A stretch of 64,000 bases of DNA from Stenotrophomonas sp. UBA7346 (GCA_002471015.1 DKPB01000049.1:1-64000), one strand, 5' to 3'. Positions 23,917 to 35,769 are shown, numbered from the stretch's first letter. Notes: a model not told the origin generated them from the letters alone. Program-made: numbers and translations.

Positions 23917-24828
23917 TCAGCCCTTGCTCGTTTCGTTGTCGTCGGGGGTGACGCGGATCAGCCCTTCCTGCGCGGTGCTGGCCACCAGTACGCCATCGCG
24001 GGTGTAGAACTGGCCACGTGCCAGCCCGCGCGAATCCTGCGCGCTGGGGCTGTCCAGCGAATACAGCAGCCAGTCGTCGGCGCGGAACGGGCGGTGGAAC
24101 CAGATCGCATGGTCGAGCGAGGCCATCTGCACATGCGGCTGGTAGTAGCTGATGCCGTGCGGGAAGGTGGCCGTGCCGAGCAGATGGAAGTCGGAGGCAT
24201 AGGCCAGCAGCGCCTGGTGCAGCTCCGGCGCATCGCCGATCTTCTCGTTCAGGCGCAGCCACACCTGGTGATAGGGCGGGCGCTTGGGCGGGTTCAGTTC
24301 GTCGCGCGGATAGACGTGGCGGAATTCAAACGGACCGCCGCGCGAAAGCCAGCGCTGCACCTTCACCGGCAAGCGCTCCAGCACATCGGCCGGCAGTGGA
24401 CGGCTCGGCTCGATGTCCTCGGGCTGCGGCACATCCGGCATCTTGTGCTGGTGTTCGGCACCGCGCTCGGCCTGCTGGAACGAGGCCGCGCAGAAGAAGA
24501 TCACCTTGCCGTGCTGGATGGCGGTGACCCGGCGCACCGAGAAGCTGCCCCCATCACGGGTGCGGTCCACGTCATAGACGATGGGGTGGTCGATGTTGCC
24601 GGCGCGCAGGAAATAAGCGTGCAGCGAATGCACGTGACGGCCGTTCTCGACCGTGGCCTGGGCGGCGGCCAGCGCCTGCCCCAGCACCTGCCCGCCGAAC
24701 ACGTATTTGGTGCCGATATCGCGGCTCTGGCCGCGGAACAGGTTGTCCTCCAGCCGCTCGAGCGACAGCAGGTCAATCAGTTCGGAGACCACGGGTTCGG
24801 GCGTGTTGGACAAGGCGGCGGCCTTCAT
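23917..24828 (-). CDS. tesB: Acyl-CoA thioesterase II
   Basis: 303 residues. Double-hotdog enzyme hydrolysing medium and long acyl-CoAs in the cytoplasm. Visible: YVFGGQVLGQALAAA, VHSLHAYFLRAGN, and in the second hotdog MASLDHAIWFHRPFRADDWL with the catalytic Asp. The C-terminus has GLARGQFYTRDGVLVASTAQ. Full length. Upstream lies the purine-rich repeat tract. Confidence 0.95.
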   Translation of the reverse strand: MKAAALSNTPEPVVSELIDLLSLERLEDNLFRGQSRDIGTKYVFGGQVLGQALAAAQATVENGRHVHSLHAYFLRAGNIDHPIVYDVDRTRDGGSFSVRRVTAIQHGKVIFFCAASFQQAERGAEHQHKMPDVPQPEDIEPSRPLPADVLERLPVKVQRWLSRGGPFEFRHVYPRDELNPPKRPPYHQVWLRLNEKIGDAPELHQALLAYASDFHLLGTATFPHGISYYQPHVQMASLDHAIWFHRPFRADDWLLYSLDSPSAQDSRGLARGQFYTRDGVLVASTAQEGLIRVTPDDNETSKG

Positions 24829-24851
24829 TTCGACAGGCCGCGATTATATAA

Positions 24852-25147
24852 GGCGAGGAGTGAGTTAAGAGGAGTGAGGAGTAAGAAGGGCGAGAAGTGA
24901 GTCAAGAGGAGTGAGGAGTAAGAAGGGCGAGAAGTGAGTCAAGAGGAGTGAGGAGCAAGAAGGGCGAGAAGTGAGTCAAGAGGAGTGAGGAGTAAGTAAG
25001 GGCAACAGCCACAGCCACTCCACGGCCACTGCAGGCTCCAGGTTCTTGCTCTTGCCCCTGCTTTTACTCTCTGCTCACTCCTGTTCACTCGTTTCTAGCT
25101 CCTGCCCCTGCTTTTACTCGTTGCTCACTCCTCTTCCCTCGTTCCTA
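24852..25147. repeat. Purine-rich 37-bp tandem repeat facing pyrimidine-rich 50-bp tandem repeat
   Basis: Four copies of a 37-bp unit (ggcgagaagtgagtcaagag followed by gagtgaggagtaagaag) fill 24852-24999. Two copies of a 50-bp pyrimidine-rich unit (gctcctgcccctgcttttac and so on) fill 25048-25097 and 25098-25147. A third partial copy coincides with the last codons of the crotonase gene. The two halves are partly complementary (gagtgaggag versus ctcactcctc), so a large imperfect hairpin is possible. The whole 316-bp interval between tesB and the crotonase gene is repeat, without a gene. Confidence 0.88.
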
Positions 25148-25927
25148 GCTCTTGCCCAGGCGAGCCGCCAGGGCCTGCAAGGCGCCCTGCGCATCCGGCG
25201 AGAACCAGGCCTCGACGAAGCGTTCCAGCTGGATGTGTTCGGCCTGCATGGCCTCGTGCAGGTCGGCGCGGGCGATGGCGCGGGTCTGCAGCATCGGCTG
25301 CGGCGGCAGCTTGAGTTGGGCCTGCAGCCAGCCGATGGCGCGTTCGACCACCTGCGCTGCGCCGTCGGCCAATTCATCGACCAGGCCGATCTCCAGGGCG
25401 CGCTCGGCGCTGACCAACTGGCCGCCGGTCAGCAAGACGCCGGCACGGTGGTGGCCGACCACACGGCGCATCAGGCGCTGGATGCCTTCCGGCGCGACCA
25501 GGCCCACCTGTACCTCGTTCAGGCCGATCACATAGGGCTTGGCCGGGTCGGCGCTGCGCGCCATCACCCGGTAGTCGCAGCACAGTGCCAGCACACAACC
25601 GCCGGCCGGCGAGTGACCGGTCAGCGCGGCGACCACCGGCACGCGGCTTTCGGCCAATGCACGTGCAGCGCCGAAGAAAGCCTGCCAGCTGTCCATCAGC
25701 TTGCGCTTGTCATCGCCGTGCGAGAGCAGGTGTGGCACGTCCATGCCGCCGGTGAAGATACGCTCGCTGCCGGACAGCACGATGCCGTGCACGTCGTCGG
25801 CCATCGCAAGGGTGACGGCGGCAATCAGTGCACGGCAAAGTTCGGTATCCAGCGCGTTGACCGGCGGCCGCGCCAGGCGCAGTTCACGGATGGGGCCATG
25901 GTTGATCACTTCGATGAGCGTGGTCAT
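25145..25927 (-). CDS. Enoyl-CoA hydratase/isomerase (crotonase) family protein
   Basis: 260 residues. Crotonase fold with the first oxyanion segment (GIVLSGSERIFTGGMDVPHL) and the second LTGHSPAGGCVLALCCDYRV. The glutamate-bearing region reads GLNEVQVGLVAPEG. It may be a hydratase or isomerase of acyl-CoA; the exact substrate cannot be inferred. Divergent from the copper chaperone gene with 36 bp between starts. The 3' end is homologous to the adjacent 50-bp repeat. Confidence 0.85.
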   Translation of the reverse strand: MTTLIEVINHGPIRELRLARPPVNALDTELCRALIAAVTLAMADDVHGIVLSGSERIFTGGMDVPHLLSHGDDKRKLMDSWQAFFGAARALAESRVPVVAALTGHSPAGGCVLALCCDYRVMARSADPAKPYVIGLNEVQVGLVAPEGIQRLMRRVVGHHRAGVLLTGGQLVSAERALEIGLVDELADGAAQVVERAIGWLQAQLKLPPQPMLQTRAIARADLHEAMQAEHIQLERFVEAWFSPDAQGALQALAARLGKS

Positions 25928-25963
25928 GCTGCGGTTTCTCGAACGGCAAGGAGTCGTGGCCTG

Positions 25964-26404
25964 ATGATAACCAAACCATTCGTGTGCGTACTGTTGGCAA
26001 CGCTGGCCGGGCCGGTGGTTGCCGCGCCGGGCTGTGTGAGTGTGGAACAGGGTTGGGTGCGGTTGACCCCGGGGGCGATGCGGATGGCGGCGGGCTTTGC
26101 GCGTATCCGCAACGGCTGTGCCAGCGAGGTGGTGGTGATTGGCGCGGGCAGCAAGGCCTTTGGCGATGTATCGCTGCATGAAACCACGGTGGCGGATGGC
26201 GTCAGCCGGATGCGTGAGATCGATCGCTTGCCGATTGCCGCGGGCGCATCGGCCGAGCTGAAGCCCGGCGGTCTGCACTTGATGCTGATGCAACCGGAAG
26301 TGCCGCTGGCGGAAGGCGCACAGTTGCCGTTGCGGCTGAGTCTGGAAGATGGAACCAAGGTCGACGGAACGCTGCAGGTACGGCGCGACGCGCCTGCGCG
26401 TTGA
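25964..26404 (+). CDS. PCu(A)C-type periplasmic copper chaperone
   Basis: 146 residues with a signal peptide (PFVCVLLATLAGPVVAAPG). The copper motif HxnMx21HxM is present: His in VSLHETTVADGVSRM and HLM in KPGGLHLMLM. It would deliver Cu(I) to cytochrome oxidase CuA or copper proteins. ATG 25964 follows AAGGAG by 10 nt. It also contains two cysteines in the N-terminal part (PGCVSVEQG, IRNGCASE). Its stop abuts the convergent AraC gene. Confidence 0.88.
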   Translation: MITKPFVCVLLATLAGPVVAAPGCVSVEQGWVRLTPGAMRMAAGFARIRNGCASEVVVIGAGSKAFGDVSLHETTVADGVSRMREIDRLPIAAGASAELKPGGLHLMLMQPEVPLAEGAQLPLRLSLEDGTKVDGTLQVRRDAPAR

Positions 26405-27268
26405 TCAGGCCTCGGCCTGCTTCAACCAGTCGCGCGGTGACATTCCGGTTCTGGAGGCGAACACGCGCGAAAGCGCCGAGGCATTGGCATAGCCCAGCTC
26501 ATCGGCCAGCGTCTTGATCGGTCGGCCCTGCCGCAGCCGGCGCTGGGCCAGTGCGATGCGCCAATCGGTGAGGTAGTCCAGCGGCGTCTGCCCGACGATG
26601 TCGCGAAAACTGTTGGCAAACGCGGTGCGCGACATGCCGGCTTGTTCGGCCAGGCTGGTGAGTGTCCAGCTTTCGCCGGGGCGATCGTGCATTGCCGCCA
26701 AGGCACGCGACAGGCGTGCATCCGACAGCCCGGTGATGAAGCCGGCGGGTATTCCTGCTTCCTGCGGATGATCGAGCAGCCAGCGCAGCAGCTGGATGAC
26801 CACGACTTCGAACAGACGATCGGTGAGCAGGCGTTGGCCGCAGCGGACGTTGTCGGTCTCGTTGAACAGCAGTTCCAGCGTCATTGCCAGGCCGGGGATA
26901 CGTGCCAGCGGCAATGCGATCAACGAGGGCAGGCCGCGCACCAGTGGGTGCGCAATGCCGCCATCGAAGTCCAGGCGAGCGCAGGTGAAATCGGCGCCCT
27001 CGCGTGGCGGGTTGTGGAAGCGATGGCTGAACGGTCGCGGATAGAACAGCAGGGTCGGTTCCTCGAAGTGCATCGAGGCCGGGATATCGCGGCTGCCGGG
27101 ATGGCTGACCTCGAGCCGGCCACGCCGCAGCACGTGCAGGTAGGCGTGGCCTTCACCTGCATCGAAGCTGGTCAGTCCGCATAGCGGACCGGAGTGGAAC
27201 AGTTGGGCCTGGAAGCGGAAATTTTCCAGGACGCCTGCCAGGCGATCCACGGGCGGGAGGCTGCTCAT
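26405..27268 (-). CDS. AraC-family transcriptional regulator (cupin_6 type)
   Basis: 287 residues. An N-terminal cupin-like sensor (about 20-190) and a C-terminal double HTH (LTSLAEQAGMSRTAFANSFR and IKTLADELGYANASALSRVF). It is divergent from the AhpD-like gene, whose promoter it probably controls; the 116-bp gap holds AT-rich sequence (tttgtttgttgtactgatcg). The stop codons of this gene and the copper chaperone meet without a gap. Confidence 0.9.
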   Translation of the reverse strand: MSSLPPVDRLAGVLENFRFQAQLFHSGPLCGLTSFDAGEGHAYLHVLRRGRLEVSHPGSRDIPASMHFEEPTLLFYPRPFSHRFHNPPREGADFTCARLDFDGGIAHPLVRGLPSLIALPLARIPGLAMTLELLFNETDNVRCGQRLLTDRLFEVVVIQLLRWLLDHPQEAGIPAGFITGLSDARLSRALAAMHDRPGESWTLTSLAEQAGMSRTAFANSFRDIVGQTPLDYLTDWRIALAQRRLRQGRPIKTLADELGYANASALSRVFASRTGMSPRDWLKQAEA

Positions 27269-27384
27269 CTGTATCAATTGGTTTGTTTGTTGTACTGATC
27301 GTATCAAATCGTTCGGATCAGGGCGGGATACTTCTTTCACGGGCTGATGGCCCGGCAAGCATCCCAACCGATCAGGAGATCGCC

Positions 27385-27918
27385 ATGTCACGCATCAATC
27401 TTGAAACCCAGACCGTCCCCGCCGCCAGCCAGCCGCTGCTGGCACAGATCCACCAGGCCTTCGGCGCGACGCCGAACATGTTCAAGGCAGTGTCCAATTC
27501 CCCGGCTGCACTGCAGAGCATGTGGGCTGCGTTCGGCGCACTGGGCAAGGGCAGCCTTGGCAGCAAGCTCGGCGAGCAGATCGCCGTTGCCATCGCCAAC
27601 CGCAACAGTTGCGAGTACTGCCTGGCCGCGCACACCGTGTTGGGGCAGAAGGCCGGCGCCAGTGCGGCCGAGATGACGTCGGCACAGTCGGGCCAGTCCG
27701 AAGACGCGCGCACTGCGGCGGCATTGCGCTTTGCGCTGAAAGTAGTGGAGCGGCGTGCGCAGCTGGACGATGCCGATGTGGCGGCGCTGCGGAGTGCGGG
27801 CTTCGGTGACGAGCAGATCGTCGAGATTCTTGCCCATGTGGCGTTGAACCTGTTCACCAACTACATCAACGTGGCGCTGGATGTGCCGGTGGATTTTCCG
27901 AAGGTGGCGTTGAAGTAA
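27385..27918 (+). CDS. Carboxymuconolactone decarboxylase/AhpD-like protein
   Basis: 177 residues. All-helical AhpD fold with the redox motif SCEYCLAAHTVLG (CxxC plus His), as in alkylhydroperoxidase-type peroxidases. CAGGAG precedes ATG 27385 by 8 nt. Probably handles an organic peroxide or other stress under control of the divergent AraC regulator, a common pairing. Confidence 0.88.
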   Translation: MSRINLETQTVPAASQPLLAQIHQAFGATPNMFKAVSNSPAALQSMWAAFGALGKGSLGSKLGEQIAVAIANRNSCEYCLAAHTVLGQKAGASAAEMTSAQSGQSEDARTAAALRFALKVVERRAQLDDADVAALRSAGFGDEQIVEILAHVALNLFTNYINVALDVPVDFPKVALK

Positions 27919-27964
27919 GGCAGTGAATGCGGGCAGGTTGAGGCCACGCTCGCAACTGCAGATC

Positions 27965-28095
27965 AAGCCCCTCTCCCTCCGGGAGAGGGGTTGGGGAGAG
28001 GGTAGGAGCGAAGCACCGCGCTGCCCGCAACGCCAGCGCTGAACCGACCCTCATCCGCCCCTTCGGGGCACCTTCTCCCGGAGGGAGAAGGGTCA
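27965..28095. repeat. Two CCCTCC-type palindromic boxes
   Basis: First, CCCCTCTCCC-tcc-GGGAGAGGGG with tail TTGGGGAGAGGG (27968-28003), a perfect 10-bp stem. Second, in the opposite sense at 28047-28095, with CCGCCCCTTCGGGGC and CCTTCTCCCggaGGGAGAAGG. They fill the space between convergent genes. Confidence 0.8.
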
Positions 28096-28102
28096 GGCGG
28101 GC

Positions 28103-28506
28103 TCAGCTCGAAGCACCCCGCACAGCCTCCGGCAAGGGTGCACTCTTGCCGGTCTGCGTATCCATCCAGACCACCACCACGTTGCCGTCCGAATACAGCT
28201 TGCTGTCGTCGTTCTGGTCAACGATGCGGTGACCAATCGTCACGCTACTGTTGCCCAGTCGCTCGACGAACAGTTCCACGACAATGTCGTTCGGCCACAC
28301 GATCGGCAGGCGGTAGTTGATGTTGGTATTGGCCACCACCGGCGCGATGCGGTCGCTCATCGACACGCCTTCCACGCCCAGCATCCAGCGCACGCGCGCT
28401 TCTTCCAGGTAGGACACGTACTTGGCGTTGTTGACGTGGCCCATCGAGTCCATGTCGCGCCAACGCACGCTGATCGGCACGCGGGCCAGTTGCTTGTGTT
28501 CGTTGC

Positions 28507-28510
<4 letters not shown>
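28103..28510 (-). CDS. Acyl-CoA thioesterase, 4HBT hotdog family
   Basis: 135 residues. The hotdog motif is RWRDMDSMGHVNNAKYVSYL with the catalytic Asp and HVNN. Cytoplasmic acyl-CoA hydrolase, substrate unknown. Its ATG overlaps the uvrA stop (ATGA), so it is translated after uvrA. A gene placed this way would be expressed with DNA repair although its chemistry is unrelated. Confidence 0.9.
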
Positions 28511-31470
<2,960 letters not shown>

Positions 31471-31672
31471 GGGAAATCCGATTTGGACCGCTGCCGGCTG
31501 GGCCGGTAGCAGGAGGTGTGGGGGCGTCGCTGACGGCAGTCAATCAGCCTAGCGGCCTTGTCATTTGGGGGCAATTGCCCGCCTTTGCCAGAGCCGGCGT
31601 GTTGCCGGGGCCGATCCGGGCGGCGGCCGCTGAACCGGGGTTCAGGCTGGAGGGGCCAGGGCAGGGGGTGGG

Positions 31673-31702
31673 TTGACCCAAGCTTGGTGCGGCCGGTAAA
31701 AT
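31673..31702 (+). promoter_or_regulatory. Sigma-70-type promoter of rplU-rpmA
   Basis: TTGACC at 31673-31678 and TAAAAT at 31697-31702, spacing 18 bp, about 65 nt upstream of rplU. The leader contains a small hairpin CCGCC-ctcgat-GGCGG. The 296-bp uvrA-rplU gap holds no gene. Confidence 0.75.
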
Positions 31703-31766
31703 CCCGCTTCTGTCCGCCCTCGATGGCGGGCACGGCGACCACAATAACTACAGAGGAAGTCTGGTC

Positions 31767-32075
31767 ATGTACGCAGTTCTGGTAACTGGCGGTAAGCAGT
31801 ACCGCGTCGTTCAGGGTGAAACCCTGCGCGTGGAAAAACTCGAAGTCGAAGCCGGCAACGAGATCAAGTTCGACAACATCCTGATGCTCGGCGATGCCGA
31901 TGGCATCAAGCTGGGTGACGCGCTGAAGGGCGCTTCGGTGACCGCCAAGGTTGTGGCCCACGGCCGCGCCGACAAGGTCCGGATCATCAAGTTCCGTCGC
32001 CGCAAGCACCACATGAAGCGTCAGGGTCACCGTCAGTACTACACCGAAATCGAAATCACCGGCATCGCCGGCTAA
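31767..32075 (+). CDS. rplU: 50S ribosomal protein L21
   Basis: 102 residues, standard length. MYAVLVTGGKQYRV start, and the rRNA-binding KFRRRKHHMKRQGHRQ near the C-terminus. GAGGAAG lies 9 nt before the ATG. First gene of rplU-rpmA(-obgE). Confidence 0.98.
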   Translation: MYAVLVTGGKQYRVVQGETLRVEKLEVEAGNEIKFDNILMLGDADGIKLGDALKGASVTAKVVAHGRADKVRIIKFRRRKHHMKRQGHRQYYTEIEITGIAG

Positions 32076-32094
32076 TTGCTAAGGAGAATCCGTC

Positions 32095-32355
32095 ATGGCA
32101 CATAAAAAGGGCGTAGGTTCCTCGCGCAACGGTCGCGATTCCAACCCGAAATACCTCGGCGTCAAGATCTTCGGTGGCCAGGCCATCGAAGCTGGCAACA
32201 TCATCGTGCGTCAGCGCGGCACCCAGTTCCACCCGGGTACCGGCGTCGGCCTGGGCCGTGACCACACGCTGTTCGCGCTGGTCGATGGCAAGGTTGAGTT
32301 CACGGTGAAGGGTGCCAACAAGCGCCGCACCGTCAACGTCGTCACGGAAGCCTGA
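32095..32355 (+). CDS. rpmA: 50S ribosomal protein L27
   Basis: 86 residues beginning MAHKKGVGSSRNGRDSNPKY, the conserved N-terminus that reaches the peptidyl-transferase centre. AAGGAG precedes the start. No N-terminal prosequence of the Firmicute type. A terminator follows, separating it partly from obgE. Confidence 0.98.
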   Translation: MAHKKGVGSSRNGRDSNPKYLGVKIFGGQAIEAGNIIVRQRGTQFHPGTGVGLGRDHTLFALVDGKVEFTVKGANKRRTVNVVTEA

Positions 32356-32402
32356 TTCCGGACACGCAAGCCGCCCATGCTTCGGTGTGGGCTGCTGACG
32401 AG

Positions 32403-32426
32403 AGCCCCGCTTCGGCGGGGTTTTTC
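32403..32426 (+). terminator. Terminator after rpmA
   Basis: CCCCGC-ttcg-GCGGGG with five T. Probably partial, since obgE follows in the same direction 116 nt later. Confidence 0.88.
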
Positions 32427-32541
32427 GTTGGTTGAAGAACATTTCGCGGGCATCCTGGCCCGTTTTCCCCGGCAGCGCCGGGGCCGGTAGAATCCAGCGG
32501 TCGGGCAGCTTGCCTGCCGCCATCAGTGGGCAACCAGAATC

Positions 32542-33600
32542 ATGAAACTTGTAGACGAAGCGGAGATCCAGGTCACCGCTGGTAATGGCGGTAACGGCTG
32601 CATCGGCTTTCGCCGCGAGAAGTTCATTCCACTGGGTGGCCCGGACGGTGGTGACGGTGGCGACGGCGGCAGTGTGTGGATCCGTGCCGACGAAAACCTG
32701 AACACCCTGGTCGATTTTCGCCATGACCGCATTTTCAAGGCGCAGCGCGGCGAGAACGGCATGGGTCGGCAGGCGTATGGCAAGGGCGGCGAAGATCTGG
32801 TTATCACCGTGCCGGTCGGTACTGTTGTCATCAATGTCGCCACCGATGAGGTCATCGGTGACATGACCGTGCATGGTGATCGTCTGCTGGTGGCCAAGGG
32901 CGGCAAGGGTGGCCTGGGCAACATGCACTTCAAGAGCTCCACCAACCGCGCGCCGCGTCAGGCGCTGCCGGGCGAGGAGGGAGAGGAGCGCCTGCTCAAG
33001 CTGGAGCTGAAGCTGCTGGCCGACGTGGGCCTGCTGGGCTTCCCCAATGCCGGCAAGAGCACCCTGATCCGTGCCGTTTCGGCGGCGACGCCAAAGGTGG
33101 CTGATTACCCGTTCACCACCTTGTACCCGAACCTGGGTGTGGTGAAGGTTGAGAATTACCGCAGCTTCGTGATCGCCGATATTCCGGGCTTGATCGAGGG
33201 TGCGGCCGATGGTGCTGGCCTGGGCGCGCAGTTCCTGCGTCACCTGCAGCGCACCCGTCTGTTGCTGCACCTCGTCGACATCTCGCCGATGGAGGGTGGC
33301 GTGGAAGGCATCTCACCGATCGAGCAGGTGCGTGCCATCGAGCGCGAGCTGGGCAAGCACGACCCGGAGCTGCTGAAGAAGCCGCGCTGGCTGGTGCTGA
33401 ACAAGGCCGACCTGATGTTCGAGGACGAGGCCAAGGCGGCTGCCGAGCAGGTGGTGGCGGAGCTGGGCTGGGAGCAGCCCTGGTATCTGGTGTCGGCCCT
33501 GGGCCGTGAGGGCACCTGGCCGATCATGAAGGACATCATGGCTTTCTTTGACCAGCAGAAGATGCTGGAGGAAGAGGAGCGTCACGCGCAGGGCCTTTGA
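32542..33600 (+). CDS. obgE: Obg/CgtA GTPase
   Basis: 352 residues. Ribosome-associated GTPase in 50S assembly and stress. The Gly-rich Obg fold (about 1-158, VTAGNGGNGCIGFRREKF) precedes the G domain: GFPNAGKST (G1), DIPGLIEGA (G3), NKADL (G4), SALG (G5). C-terminal tail shorter than in E. coli. Conserved neighbour of rplU-rpmA. Confidence 0.97.
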   Translation: MKLVDEAEIQVTAGNGGNGCIGFRREKFIPLGGPDGGDGGDGGSVWIRADENLNTLVDFRHDRIFKAQRGENGMGRQAYGKGGEDLVITVPVGTVVINVATDEVIGDMTVHGDRLLVAKGGKGGLGNMHFKSSTNRAPRQALPGEEGEERLLKLELKLLADVGLLGFPNAGKSTLIRAVSAATPKVADYPFTTLYPNLGVVKVENYRSFVIADIPGLIEGAADGAGLGAQFLRHLQRTRLLLHLVDISPMEGGVEGISPIEQVRAIERELGKHDPELLKKPRWLVLNKADLMFEDEAKAAAEQVVAELGWEQPWYLVSALGREGTWPIMKDIMAFFDQQKMLEEEERHAQGL

Positions 33601-33627
33601 TTCAACGGGCCAGTGGTGGATCAGGAG

Positions 33628-33658
33628 CGCCGCTTCCCTTACGGGAAGCGGCGTTTTT
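33628..33658 (+). terminator. Terminator of obgE
   Basis: CGCCGCTTCCC-ttac-GGGAAGCGGCG, an 11-bp stem, then five T. Confidence 0.94.
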
Positions 33659-33685
33659 GTAGTGCCGAGCATGGCTCGGCACTAC
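33659..33685. repeat. Single extended SMAG palindrome
   Basis: GTAGTGCCGAGC-atg-GCTCGGCACTAC has a perfect 12-bp stem, with GTAG at both ends. It begins directly after the obgE terminator T-run. Confidence 0.93.
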
Positions 33686-33703
33686 ATGTGAAATCGCGGG
33701 CAA

Positions 33704-33728
33704 TAAAAAACCCGACACAAGGTCGGGC
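33704..33728 (-). terminator. Terminator of rpsT
   Basis: CCCGAC-acaag-GTCGGG preceded on the plus strand by A6, giving a U-run on the rpsT transcript, 43 nt after its stop. Confidence 0.88.
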
Positions 33729-33770
33729 TTTTCATGCCGGGAGTCTTGCGACCCCTGGTGATCGCGCGGA

Positions 33771-34040
33771 TCAGGCAGCCTTGATGGCCTTGATGCGGGC
33801 GGTCAGACGGCTCTTGTGACGCGCAGCCTTGTTCTTGTGAATCAGGCCACGGGCGCTGAAACGGTCGAGGATCGGCTGGGCGACGGCGAAGGCTGCCTCG
33901 GCGCCGGCGGCGTCGTTGGCGTCCAGAGCCTTGATCACCTTCTTGACGGCGGTGCGCAGCATCGAACGCTGAGCCGTGTTACGCGCGTTGCGCACAACGG
34001 TCTGCTTGGCGCGCTTCTTGGCGGACTTGATATTGGCCAC
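33771..34040 (-). CDS. rpsT: 30S ribosomal protein S20
   Basis: 89 residues from GTG 34040 (VANIKSAKKRAKQTVVRNAR), basic and helical as usual. CAGGAAA lies upstream. S20 genes commonly have weak non-ATG starts used in autoregulation. Longer upstream readings (to 34088) overlap the promoter and are wrong. Divergent from murJ. Confidence 0.97.
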   Translation of the reverse strand: MANIKSAKKRAKQTVVRNARNTAQRSMLRTAVKKVIKALDANDAAGAEAAFAVAQPILDRFSARGLIHKNKAARHKSRLTARIKAIKAA

Positions 34041-34087
34041 AGTGGTGGTTTCCTGAAAATCGATGTGGTGGGAACAGCAAGCATGCA

Positions 34088-34116
34088 AGTATGATGGCTG
34101 TCCGATTGAACGTCAA
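34088..34116 (-). promoter_or_regulatory. Promoter of rpsT
   Basis: On the minus strand TTGACG (34116-34111) and CATACT (34093-34088), spacing 17 bp, giving a leader of about 40 nt. It lies in the 100-bp gap shared with murJ. Confidence 0.7.
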
Positions 34117-34140
34117 GTCAAGTTGTCAAGAGGGAGCTTC

Positions 34141-35769
34141 ATGAGCGGTCGCCTGCTCAAATCCACTGCCGTTTTCAGTTCCATGACGTTCCTGTCCCGC
34201 ATCAGCGGGCTGATCCGCGACCAAGTCTACGCCCATGTGTTCGGCGCCAGTGCGGCGATGGATGCATTTGTGGTCGCATTCAGGATTCCCAACTTCATGC
34301 GCCGGTTGTCCGCCGAGGGCTCGTTCTCGATGGCGTTCGTGCCGGTCCTGGCCGAGTACAAGGCCAAGGGCGACCACGCCGCGGTGAAGGCGCTGGTGGA
34401 CCGGGTGACCGGGGTACTGACCGCATCCCTGTTGGTGATGACGGCGCTGGCGATCCTGCTGGCCCCCTGGTTGATGCGGGTATTCGCGCCCGGCTTCGCG
34501 CCGGGCAGCGAGCAGGCCGAGCTGGCCACGCTGATGCTGCAGATCACCTTCCCGTATGCGTTGTTCATCTCGCTGGCGTCGCTGGTAGGCGGGGTCCTGA
34601 ACAGTTACCAGCGTTTCGCGATACCGGCGCTGTCGCCGATCCTGCTCAACATCTCGATGATTGCCGCTGCCCTGTGCCTGGTGCCGTACATGCGTGCCTG
34701 GGGTTACGAGCCGGTGTTGGCGCTGGCCTGGGGCGTGTTTGCGGCCGGCATCCTGCAGCTGGTCTTCCAATTGCCGTCCCTGGCCCGGTTGGGGCTGTTG
34801 CCCCGACCGCGCTTCGATCTGGCCCACGCCGGCGTGCGCAAGATCATGAAATTGATGGTGCCCACCCTGTTCGGTTCGTCGGTGGCCCAGGTGAACCTGC
34901 TGTTCAACACGCTGGCAGCCTCCATGCTGATGGGCGGCAGCGTGACCTGGCTCTACTACAGCGACCGCTTGCTGGAGTTCCCATTGGGCATGTTCGGGGT
35001 GGCGATCGGTACGGTGATCCTGCCGCACCTGTCCAGTCGCCATGCCAGCTCCGACCCCGAGGGCTATTCCAAGGGGCTGGATTGGGGTTTCAGGCTGTGC
35101 CTGCTGATCGGCGTGCCGGCCTGTATTGGACTGGTGCTGTGTGCACAGCCTTTGCTGGCCACCCTGTTCCAGTACGGGCGGTTCTCCGCGCAGGACATGC
35201 GCATGAGCAGCCTGAGCCTGATGACGCAGTCGTTGGCGGTGCCTGCGTTCCTGCTGGTCAAGGTGCTGGCGCCCGCCTTTTATTCGCGGCAGGACACGCG
35301 CACGCCGGTGAAAGCGGCCGTGGCCTCCATCCTGATCAATATCGTCTGCACGGTGCTGTTGTTCGCCGCCATGTTCTGGTTCAGTCCCATGGGCCAGACC
35401 GCGCTTGTCGCCGCCGATGGACAGTGGCTGCTCGCACTCAAGAGGGTGGAGGGCGCGCACGCGCTGCTGGCGCTGGCCATTGCAGTGGCCGGTTGGGCCA
35501 ATGCCCTGCAACTGTGGTGGTACCTGCGCCGGGCGCAGGTGTACCAGGCCCAGCCTGGCTGGGGGCGCTTCCTGCTGCAGCTGCTGGTGGCGAGCGTGTT
35601 GATGCTGGCCGCGGTGGGGGCGTTGCGGCTGTTCTGGTCCGATTGGACGGCCTGGGCCTGGTGGGAGCGTGGCTGGCGCCTGGCCGTGCTGGTCGGCACC
35701 GGCGGCGCGGTCTATGCCGCCGGCCTGCTGCTGATGGGCTACCGACCGCGCGAACTGCGCGGCCAGTAA
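34141..35769 (+). CDS. murJ: Lipid II flippase MurJ
   Basis: 542 residues with about 14 membrane helices. Flips lipid II across the inner membrane for peptidoglycan synthesis. N-terminus MSGRLLKSTAVFSSMTFLSR with the conserved SRISGLIRD. GFAPGSEQAELA is typical of loop 3. GAGGGAG precedes ATG 34141. Conserved rpsT-murJ-ribF neighbourhood of gamma-proteobacteria. Confidence 0.96.
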   Translation: MSGRLLKSTAVFSSMTFLSRISGLIRDQVYAHVFGASAAMDAFVVAFRIPNFMRRLSAEGSFSMAFVPVLAEYKAKGDHAAVKALVDRVTGVLTASLLVMTALAILLAPWLMRVFAPGFAPGSEQAELATLMLQITFPYALFISLASLVGGVLNSYQRFAIPALSPILLNISMIAAALCLVPYMRAWGYEPVLALAWGVFAAGILQLVFQLPSLARLGLLPRPRFDLAHAGVRKIMKLMVPTLFGSSVAQVNLLFNTLAASMLMGGSVTWLYYSDRLLEFPLGMFGVAIGTVILPHLSSRHASSDPEGYSKGLDWGFRLCLLIGVPACIGLVLCAQPLLATLFQYGRFSAQDMRMSSLSLMTQSLAVPAFLLVKVLAPAFYSRQDTRTPVKAAVASILINIVCTVLLFAAMFWFSPMGQTALVAADGQWLLALKRVEGAHALLALAIAVAGWANALQLWWYLRRAQVYQAQPGWGRFLLQLLVASVLMLAAVGALRLFWSDWTAWAWWERGWRLAVLVGTGGAVYAAGLLLMGYRPRELRGQ

